Assembly (NCBI GenBank): GCA_041743835.1
Contig: JBGTLW010000054.1
Location: forward strand, 1-8,902
Length of the DNA stretch: 8,902 nt
Origin: JBGTLW01 sp041743835
Lineage (GTDB): Bacteria; Planctomycetota; Phycisphaerae; Phycisphaerales; Phycisphaeraceae
Direction of reading: 5' to 3'
The position numbers and the translations under genes are program-made. Numbering within the stretch: the first letter of the stretch is position 1; every line of letters begins with the position of its first letter. Positions 1 through 5,400 of this stretch are shown here, in pieces. The notes under the pieces are model-generated. The model made no database searches. It saw only the letters and a list, made by a program, of their open reading frames with translations, and had not been told where the DNA came from.

Positions 1-88
1 CGGCCAAACGTGGGGTGGTGGGGGTTGAAGCGCTGGCCGGTGCGCGTTCCCCCGTTTAGCGCGGGCCGTCAGGCCCCGGGTCCGCCTG

Positions 89-125
89 CACGCCCCGTCC
101 CGCACCCCCACGCCCCCCGTCCCGC
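89..125. repeat. Imperfect direct repeat in upstream non-coding DNA
   Basis: Two C-rich copies, CACGCCCCGTCCCGC at 89-103 and CACGCCCCCCGTCCCGC at 109-125, differ only by two extra C residues. They lie in the 241-bp stretch before the first gene, where I see no convincing coding sequence on either strand. They may be simple slippage in a C-rich tract. No function is assigned. Confidence 0.4.
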
Positions 126-134
126 GTTGCAGGT

Positions 135-150
135 GGGCAAATATCTGCCC
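135..150. promoter_or_regulatory. Near-palindrome upstream of pilT, possible operator
   Basis: A 16-bp dyad has arms GGGCA and TGCCC around an AATATC centre, and seven of its eight base pairs are symmetric. It is the most AT-rich spot in an otherwise GC-rich upstream region and lies about 90 bp before the TTG start of the PilT-like gene. Its position and symmetry suit a dimeric regulator. I could not place a convincing -35/-10 pair next to it, so the regulatory role is inference. Confidence 0.3.
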
Positions 151-227
151 TGTATGGACTTGACCGACCCGCCCGGACAGGTGAGCATATGAAACTTGGC
201 GTCCGGCGCTCCATTGGCCCTGTCCCC

Positions 228-233
228 ACGAGG
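228..233 (+). promoter_or_regulatory. Ribosome binding site deciding the TTG start of pilT
   Basis: ACGAGG lies 8 nt before the TTG at 242. This supports TTG as the true start, because no in-frame ATG occurs before residue 43, which is already inside the conserved N-terminal domain. Confidence 0.5.
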
Positions 234-241
234 TATCCGCT

Positions 242-1387
242 TTGAGTCATTCCACGCACGCTGACCCTTTACCCGTGGATCACGTCGATGACCGCCGGTC
301 CATCGCGGACACCCCGCTGGCCAAGTACTTCGAGGCTGCGGTGAAGTTTGAATCGTCCGACCTCATCATGCGGGCCGGGCAGGTCCCCAAGCTCCGGCTG
401 CGTGGGGCGCTCAAGAACCTGGATGTCCCCGCCATCCCCGAGGCCGACTTCGAGCACTGGTGCGAGCAGGGCCTGTCCGTGGCGCAGTGGCGTCACTACG
501 CGGAGCAGGGGTCGCTGGACATCGGCGTGGACTTCAACATCAAGGGCGCTATCCACCGCTTCCGCATCAACCTCTTCCGCACCCGTGGCCGCAGCGCCAT
601 CGCCGCCCGCCGGGTCAGCAACGAGATCCTGGACTTCGAGCAGCTCTACCTGCCCCCGGTCTGCAAGCAGATCGCGGAGATTCAGCAGGGCCTGATCCTG
701 CTGTGTGGCGTCACGGGCTCGGGCAAGAGCACGACCATCGCGGCCATGCTCAACTACATCAACAAGACCCGGCCGTGCCACATCGTCACGATCGAAGACC
801 CGATCGAGTACCTGTTTACCGACGAGAAGGCCATCATCAACCAGCGTGAGATCGGCATCGACGTGCCAGACTTCAACACCGGGCTGCGGGCGCTGGTGCG
901 TGAGAACCCGGACGTGGTGCTCATCGGCGAGATGCGTGACAAGGAGACTTTCGAGGCTGCGCTCCGTGCCGCGGAGACCGGGCACCTGGTGCTGGGCACG
1001 ATCCACGCCTCGTCCGCGTCGCAGGCGTTTACGCGTATCTACGACCTGTTCCCCCACGAGGAGCGCGACGCCATCCGTTCGCTGCTGGCTTACCAGATGC
1101 AGGCGTTCATCTACCAGAAGCTCTTGCCGACGCTTCACGAGAACATCCCGCGTGTCCCGGCGGTGGAGATCCTGACGCAGACGCCCGCAGCCCGGAAGTT
1201 CATCATCGAGGGCCGGGAAGACGAGCTGCCCGAGGTCATCAAGTCCAACCGCGAAGCGGGGATGCAGACCTTTGTGGACTCGCTGGTGGACCTGGTGAGC
1301 AAGGGGTTCATCCACCCCCGCGTGGCCCAGGCCGCCTCACCGTCGCCGGATGAGATTAAGATGCGTCTTCGCGGGATCAATGCGTAA
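242..1387 (+). CDS. pilT: PilT/PilU-family type IV pilus retraction ATPase
   Basis: This is a hexameric cytoplasmic motor ATPase of the secretion/pilus superfamily. In known systems PilT and PilU power pilus retraction. At 381 residues it has the family's usual length. The N-terminal domain carries SSDLIMRAG (38-46), matching the family's SDLH..G..P box. All ATPase motifs are intact: Walker A GVTGSGKST (156-164, K162), Asp box TIEDPIEY (183-190), Walker B DVVLIGEMRD (224-233, E230) and His box TGHLVLGTIHASSA (246-259, H248 and H255). The C-terminal part has GMQTFVDSL (340-348). The canonical AIRNLIRE signature of PilT is absent (the corresponding stretch reads AARKFIIEGRED), which leans towards PilU or a divergent paralogue. 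The start is TTG with an ACGAGG site. A 59-bp gap without an obvious terminator separates it from the next gene, a degenerate relative, so co-transcription is likely. No pilin, PilB, PilC or PilQ gene lies in the window. Confidence 0.93.
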   Translation: MSHSTHADPLPVDHVDDRRSIADTPLAKYFEAAVKFESSDLIMRAGQVPKLRLRGALKNLDVPAIPEADFEHWCEQGLSVAQWRHYAEQGSLDIGVDFNIKGAIHRFRINLFRTRGRSAIAARRVSNEILDFEQLYLPPVCKQIAEIQQGLILLCGVTGSGKSTTIAAMLNYINKTRPCHIVTIEDPIEYLFTDEKAIINQREIGIDVPDFNTGLRALVRENPDVVLIGEMRDKETFEAALRAAETGHLVLGTIHASSASQAFTRIYDLFPHEERDAIRSLLAYQMQAFIYQKLLPTLHENIPRVPAVEILTQTPAARKFIIEGREDELPEVIKSNREAGMQTFVDSLVDLVSKGFIHPRVAQAASPSPDEIKMRLRGINA

Positions 1388-1446
1388 GCCCCGCCCGATG
1401 TTTCCCCCCCGCCCCGCCCGGCGTTCGGCGGCCCGCCTGCCACGTT

Positions 1447-3213
1447 ATGGATAAACCCGACACCGCCAAGCTCATGACGCCCACGATCGCCCTGCTGGCG
1501 TTGGTCCTGCTCCTTTTCACCTGGCCGGCCTTCTCGCAGGAAGCCCCCGCTGCTCCAGCCGACGGGCAGACCGAAACGCTCACCACCATGAGCGTCCCGC
1601 CCGCCTCGCCGGTGTATCTGGTAAGCGTGTACAAGCCGATCATCTTCCTCATCCTGCTGACGGGGTGGGGCTGGATCGTCGGCAACCTCGACAAAGACGC
1701 GGAGTACTACTTCCTCAAGCGCACGGTCTGGGCCTCGGCCCACATGGTGGCGGGGGCGGTCGGCTTCGGGGTGCTGCTGCTGGTGCCCCTCTTCTGGGTC
1801 GGGCTGCCGTTGGCGATCCTGATCCTGGGCGGGGAGATCGCCGGCTACATCTACTACCGCAACGAGCAGGTCCCCGCGAAGGATAAATGGACCGCGAGCC
1901 TCGATTCATTCCGCAACAAGACCTCGCAGATGCGTCAGGCCCACGCCAAGCACTCCGCGTCGGTGCTGCTGATGACCAAGGACGACACGAAGCAGGATGT
2001 GCCCATGGGCGACGACCCCAACCACGCTGCGCACCTCGCGCTCGAGGCGGGCCTGGACTTCGCCCTGCCGCGCGGCGCGGAGCAGGTGGACCTCCTGGTC
2101 GATGCGGAGAAGGCCCGGTTCACCACGCGGATCGACGGCGTGCGTCACGCCCTGCCCGAGGTTGAGCCAGCCGTCGCGGTGACCCTGATCGACTACGTCA
2201 AGGGGATCGCGAAGCTGGACGTGGCGGACCGCCGCAAGAAACAGGTGGGCATCCTGCGCTGCGACCACAGCACGACCGGCCGCCACACGCTCGAAGCACA
2301 CACCGCGGGTTCGACGCGTGGCCTGAGCCTGAGCCTGCGGATCGACCCCGGCGCGCAGGTGGGCATCGCGTTTGAAAAACTGGGCCTGGCGCCCGTCCAA
2401 CTCAGCCCCCTCAAGGCGGCGCTGGCCGAGCCGGGCGGCATCGTGCTCGTGACCGCCCCAAGCAAGCACGGCACGACCACCACGATCTACAGCCTGCTGC
2501 AAGAACACGACCCCTACATCGCCTCGGTCATGACATGGGAAGACGAGGTCGCCTATCCCATCGAGGGGGTCAGCCACAACGTGATCCCGCCCGGCAGTTC
2601 CGCGGACCAGATCAACGAACGCCTGGGCGCGATGCTCCGCTCAGACCCCAACGTGATGATGGTCGGCCGGCTGGCCGACGCGAAGACCGCGAAGATGCTC
2701 GCCGACGCCGCGGAAGAGGTGCGCTGCTACCTGCCGCTCCCGAAGGAAGACGCGATGTCGTCGCTGATCGCGTGGGTGAAGCTGCTGGGGGATCAGAAGC
2801 TGGCCGCCCGCAGCCTCCGGGCCGTGGTGGCGCAACGGCTTGTGCGTCGGCTGTGCCCAACCTGCCGGCAGTCGTACACGCCAGACCCCGGCGCGCTCAA
2901 GAAGCTGAGCCTGCCCGCGACGGTGGACAAGCTCTACCGCGCCAGCGGCAAAGTGACCGACGAGAAGGGCCGGGAGATGACCTGCCCCGCGTGTCACGGC
3001 ATGGGTTACCGCGGCCGGGTCGCGGTGTTCGAGTCGCTGGTCGTGGATGACACCGCCCGCGAACTGATCGCCACCAATCAGGGCGACAAACTCAAGGCCC
3101 ACCTCCGCAAGAACCGCATGCTGTACCTGCAAGAGTCGGCGCTGGCGAAGGTGGTCGAGGGTGTGACGGACATCAAGGAGATCACCAGGGCGCTGGCGGA
3201 AGGAAAAAAGTAA
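1447..3213 (+). CDS. Membrane-anchored, probably inactive GspE/PilB-like pseudo-ATPase
   Basis: This 588-residue protein joins membrane segments to a GspE/PilB-type domain. Residues 10-30 look like a signal peptide (possible cleavage AFS|QE) or first membrane anchor. Further hydrophobic stretches lie near 62-79, 98-117 and 119-137. From about 170 the order follows GspE: RIDGV (228-232), LDVADRRKKQVG (257-268; family LDIAERRLPQDG), then the ATPase core. Catalytic motifs are lost. Walker A reads APSKHGTTTT (337-346), with T343 where lysine belongs. Walker B reads VGRLAD (406-411), with R408 replacing the catalytic glutamate. In the His box both histidines are gone (V425 and P432 by alignment). 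The Asp box keeps E365-D366. The zinc site is intact (C470, C473, C513, C516), as is the following GYRGRVAVFE (520-529). So the fold seems kept while ATP hydrolysis is probably not. No clear ribosome site precedes the ATG. M10 is an alternative start. Its role, perhaps tethering or regulating the adjacent PilT-like motor, is inference. Confidence 0.85.
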   Translation: MDKPDTAKLMTPTIALLALVLLLFTWPAFSQEAPAAPADGQTETLTTMSVPPASPVYLVSVYKPIIFLILLTGWGWIVGNLDKDAEYYFLKRTVWASAHMVAGAVGFGVLLLVPLFWVGLPLAILILGGEIAGYIYYRNEQVPAKDKWTASLDSFRNKTSQMRQAHAKHSASVLLMTKDDTKQDVPMGDDPNHAAHLALEAGLDFALPRGAEQVDLLVDAEKARFTTRIDGVRHALPEVEPAVAVTLIDYVKGIAKLDVADRRKKQVGILRCDHSTTGRHTLEAHTAGSTRGLSLSLRIDPGAQVGIAFEKLGLAPVQLSPLKAALAEPGGIVLVTAPSKHGTTTTIYSLLQEHDPYIASVMTWEDEVAYPIEGVSHNVIPPGSSADQINERLGAMLRSDPNVMMVGRLADAKTAKMLADAAEEVRCYLPLPKEDAMSSLIAWVKLLGDQKLAARSLRAVVAQRLVRRLCPTCRQSYTPDPGALKKLSLPATVDKLYRASGKVTDEKGREMTCPACHGMGYRGRVAVFESLVVDDTARELIATNQGDKLKAHLRKNRMLYLQESALAKVVEGVTDIKEITRALAEGKK

Positions 3214-3242
3214 TTTCGATTTTCGATTGTCGAATTTCGATT
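3212..3242. repeat. Upstream heptad array (GATTTTC type), left end of S23 cassette
   Basis: Directly after the preceding stop codon the sequence becomes AT-rich with a 7-bp period: a partial unit ending ATTTC (to 3217), GATTTTC (3218-3224), GATTGTC (3225-3231), GAATTTC (3232-3238) and GATT (3239-3242). The unit is the reverse complement of the GAAAATC unit at 3611-3642, so the two arrays form imperfect inverted repeats around the four-helix-bundle gene. This copy has point differences, while the right array is nearly perfect. Confidence 0.75.
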
Positions 3243-3246
3243 AAGC

Positions 3247-3252
3247 AGGAGG
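3247..3252 (+). promoter_or_regulatory. Perfect ribosome binding site of the S23 gene
   Basis: AGGAGG lies 7 nt before the ATG at 3260. It is the strongest Shine-Dalgarno sequence in the window. The neighbouring pseudo-GspE, CvpA-like, murD and lpxB genes have none that is clear. This fits a gene that carries its own translation signal. Confidence 0.8.
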
Positions 3253-3259
3253 CTTCACG

Positions 3260-3649
3260 ATGACCGAAGCCCAGATGAAAGATCGAACCAAACAGTTCGC
3301 GTTGCGGGTGATGAAACTGGTTGACGCCCTGCCCAAGACCACCGGTGGCCGTGCGCTGGGTGGGCAGTTGGTCCGTAGCGGCACGTCGGTTGCCGCCAAC
3401 TACCGCGCCGCATGTCGGGCCCGTTCCGTCGCTGATTTCGCCAACAAGATCAGCATCGTGGAAGAGGAAGCCGACGAGTCTTCTTTGTGGATGGAACTCA
3501 TCATGGAGAGCGGGTTGATACAGCGTGGCAAGGTCGCGGAACTGCACGATGAGTCCGAGCAACTGGTCGCCATGATGGTCGCCTCCCGAAAGACGGCCCG
3601 TGCGGCATCCAATCAAAAATCGAAAATCGAAAATCGAAAATCATCATGA
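3260..3649 (+). CDS. Four-helix-bundle protein, 23S rRNA intervening-sequence (S23/IVP) family
   Basis: This is a 129-residue helical protein of the S23/IVP family. The family signature is visible: FALRVMKLVDALPK (13-26), then GGQLVRSGTSVAANYRAACR (34-53), ADFANKISIVEEEADES (58-74) and a last helix near 88-112. Members occur in insertions in 23S rRNA helices and as free-standing genes. The related Avd protein serves diversity-generating retroelements. The biochemical role of free-standing members is unsettled, and basic pentameric RNA/DNA-binding forms are known for Avd. No reverse transcriptase or variable repeat lies here, so an Avd role is unlikely. The C-terminal tail NQKSKIENRKSS (118-129) is encoded by the right-hand heptad array and is not part of the family fold. 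This suggests an original stop was lost or the array was captured. The TGA stop overlaps the next ATG (ATGA, 3646-3649), so translation of the two may be coupled. Confidence 0.88.
   Translation: MTEAQMKDRTKQFALRVMKLVDALPKTTGGRALGGQLVRSGTSVAANYRAACRARSVADFANKISIVEEEADESSLWMELIMESGLIQRGKVAELHDESEQLVAMMVASRKTARAASNQKSKIENRKSS
3611..3642. repeat. Downstream heptad array (GAAAATC), right end of S23 cassette
   Basis: AATC (3611-3614) is followed by AAAAATC (3615-3621) and three perfect GAAAATC units (3622-3628, 3629-3635, 3636-3642). The array is inverted relative to 3212-3242. It lies inside the 3' end of the four-helix-bundle gene and reads KSKIENRKS in that frame. It ends 3 bp before the start codon of the next gene. 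It is strikingly AT-rich against the local GC-rich background. Confidence 0.85.
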
Positions 3650-5346
3650 TCCTCAACCTCCTCCTCATCGGTTTCCTGATCGCCATGCTCGTGGTGTGGT
3701 CGCAGTATGGGTTGTTCAGCTCGTTCCTGCATCTGCTGACGGTGGTAGCCGCGGGCGCGATTGCGCTGGCGTTCTGGGAGCCGTTGGCTCAGGGGTTGCT
3801 CCTTGGGCGGATGCCCAACTACGCGTGGGCGGTGGGGCTGCTTGCGCCTTTCGTGCTGCTGCTCATCGGGCTGCACCTGGTGATGGACCGTGTGGTCCAC
3901 GTCTCGGTGCAGTTCCCCGACATCGCCAACAAGATCGGGGGCGCCGCGATCGGCGTGGTCTCGGGCATCCTCACGGCCGGGCTGCTGGTCCTGGGCCTGA
4001 GCTTCGCCTCGCTGCCCGCGAGCATGGCCGGCTACCAACGCTTCACCGTGCTGGGCAATGGGCAGATCGATACCGCCAACAAATCCAAGCTCTGGGTCCC
4101 CGTCGCGGATATCACCGCGGGCTTCTACAGCACGCTGTCCGCCGGTGCGTTCTCCACCTCCACACCGCTCGCGGTGTACAAGCCCAATCTCGCGGATCAG
4201 GCCGGCCTTTACCGCATGCGCGTCGATCCGTTCTCCTCCGTGTCGCTCCTGCCCGGCAAGGTTAGTGTCGAGGCGATGCACACACACCCGACGCTGATCC
4301 CCGGCCTGCCGGACTGGATGGCCGACGCCTTCGGCCCGGAGTTCGCCACCAAGACCAATCAACTGGTCGTGGTCCGCACCCGCTGGAACCGCTCGCCCGC
4401 CACCTACGACGTGGATGGCACGCTGCGCATCCCGCCCGCGCAGGTCCGACTGGTCACCGTGGACAAGCGCACCGGCGACGCACGCGACGCGGAGCTTGTC
4501 GCGCCCGTCGCGTTCCGGGGCAAGAGCGACCTGAGCCATCAGGAGCCGTACTTCCACCCCATCGATTCGGACCGCTCGTCTGTGTATGGCTTCAACGACG
4601 AGGAGGACATCAGCTTCGTCTTTATCGCCGACCAGAACCGTGTGCCCGCGTTCCTGCTGGTGCGTCACCTGCGTCTGCCGCTGCCCGCCGAGCCGGGGCG
4701 TGAGGCCCCGCAACTGATCGCTGCGCTCGGCCGGGTCGCGCCGCAGGCTGAGGTCGCCGACACAGAGCCACAGGAGACCGTCAACCTTTCCGAGGGCGCG
4801 GTGCGTGGGCCCGATGGCGTCGAGTTTGCGATCAGCAACAAGCTGCCGATGACCATCTCCAAGAACGACGCGACCAGCCTCAGCTTCACCAACCCCGACG
4901 ATGAGAACGCCATCACCAGCGGCAGCGCCACGGTCAGCAGGCGCGCGTCTGGATTCGGCATGCGTCGGCTGCTCACCCACATCGACACCCCCGCACACCG
5001 GCCGATGGTCCGCATGCGGATCAGCGGGGCCAAGGCGCAGGAGTACTTCGGCAGCACCGGCTCGTCACAGGCCATGAGCCTGGGCGTCTTCCTCACCGAC
5101 GACCGGGGCAACACGCCCAAGCCCACCGCGCTGGTCTGGCTCAGCGCCAACAACACCCAGTACATCGACGTGAAGTCCGGCGGGGGCAACTTCGCCACCG
5201 GAAACGCCATCGGCATCATCCCACGCATGGCCAGCACCGACGACCTGCTGCTCTACTTCCCCGTCAACCGCGGCGCCACCATCATCAGCTACCAGATCGG
5301 CCAAAGCCCGCCCCAACGCCTGACCGACCCGCTGGTCGTCGAGTAA
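3646..5346 (+). CDS. CvpA-like membrane protein with large unrecognised C-terminal region
   Basis: This 566-residue protein begins with four likely membrane helices, roughly 2-19, 22-44, 61-80 and 98-120. Their pattern, including the glycine-rich KIGGAAIGVVSGILTAGLL (96-114) before and in the last helix, resembles the CvpA family (colicin V production and envelope-linked membrane proteins, normally 160-200 residues). The remaining 440 residues match no family I know. They are hydrophilic and look beta-rich, with repeated alternating patterns such as 239-245, 321-340 and 533-539. Positive charges between helices three and four suggest that loop is cytoplasmic, which would put the C-terminal region in the periplasm, but this is tentative. 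No Shine-Dalgarno sequence is seen. The ATG overlaps the preceding TGA, so expression probably depends on translational coupling with the four-helix-bundle gene. M14 is a less likely alternative start. CvpA assignment is moderately sure; the function of the fusion is unknown. Confidence 0.7.
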   Translation: MILNLLLIGFLIAMLVVWSQYGLFSSFLHLLTVVAAGAIALAFWEPLAQGLLLGRMPNYAWAVGLLAPFVLLLIGLHLVMDRVVHVSVQFPDIANKIGGAAIGVVSGILTAGLLVLGLSFASLPASMAGYQRFTVLGNGQIDTANKSKLWVPVADITAGFYSTLSAGAFSTSTPLAVYKPNLADQAGLYRMRVDPFSSVSLLPGKVSVEAMHTHPTLIPGLPDWMADAFGPEFATKTNQLVVVRTRWNRSPATYDVDGTLRIPPAQVRLVTVDKRTGDARDAELVAPVAFRGKSDLSHQEPYFHPIDSDRSSVYGFNDEEDISFVFIADQNRVPAFLLVRHLRLPLPAEPGREAPQLIAALGRVAPQAEVADTEPQETVNLSEGAVRGPDGVEFAISNKLPMTISKNDATSLSFTNPDDENAITSGSATVSRRASGFGMRRLLTHIDTPAHRPMVRMRISGAKAQEYFGSTGSSQAMSLGVFLTDDRGNTPKPTALVWLSANNTQYIDVKSGGGNFATGNAIGIIPRMASTDDLLLYFPVNRGATIISYQIGQSPPQRLTDPLVVE

Positions 5347-5400
5347 CCGCCAACCCCTCGCAACGCCACGCGCCACACCCGACGCGCCACGGACCCACTC

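Larger units (their letters stand above)
3212..3645 (+). mobile_element. Candidate inserted cassette: S23 gene bounded by inverted heptad arrays
   Basis: About 434 bp comprise the left array, a perfect ribosome binding site, the four-helix-bundle gene and the right array. Without it, the stop of the pseudo-GspE gene would sit a few bases from the CvpA-like start, as in a tight operon. That layout suggests insertion between two operon genes. No transposase is encoded, and I see no clear target-site duplication. S23/IVP proteins are known from intervening sequences inside 23S rRNA genes. Here the gene stands between protein genes. Mobility is inference; the inverted repeat structure is directly visible. 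Confidence 0.4.

Noticed and set aside
6..57. Inverted pairing of AAACG-GGGG (6-15) with CCCC-CGTTT (49-57)
   Set aside because: It needs a bulge and a loop of more than 30 nt in a low-complexity G/C-rich stretch; probably chance.
10..192. 60-codon frame at the left edge
   Set aside because: Proline/arginine-rich translation of C-rich DNA, no ribosome site, no recognisable features.
269..1315. Long open frame on the minus strand opposite the PilT-like gene
   Set aside because: It is the mirror of a GC-rich coding frame: no family resemblance, no start signals, and the + strand gene has every expected motif.
3611..3642. CRISPR array
   Set aside because: The 7-bp units are contiguous with no unique spacers and no cas genes nearby.
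3260..3649. Diversity-generating retroelement accessory (Avd) identity for the four-helix protein
   Set aside because: No reverse transcriptase, template repeat or variable target gene lies in the window. The family signature fits general S23/IVP proteins.
3613..4998. 461-codon open frame on the minus strand opposite the CvpA-like gene
   Set aside because: Its composition (Arg/Gly/His-rich, no domains) is typical of an antisense shadow of a GC-rich gene, and it has no start signals.
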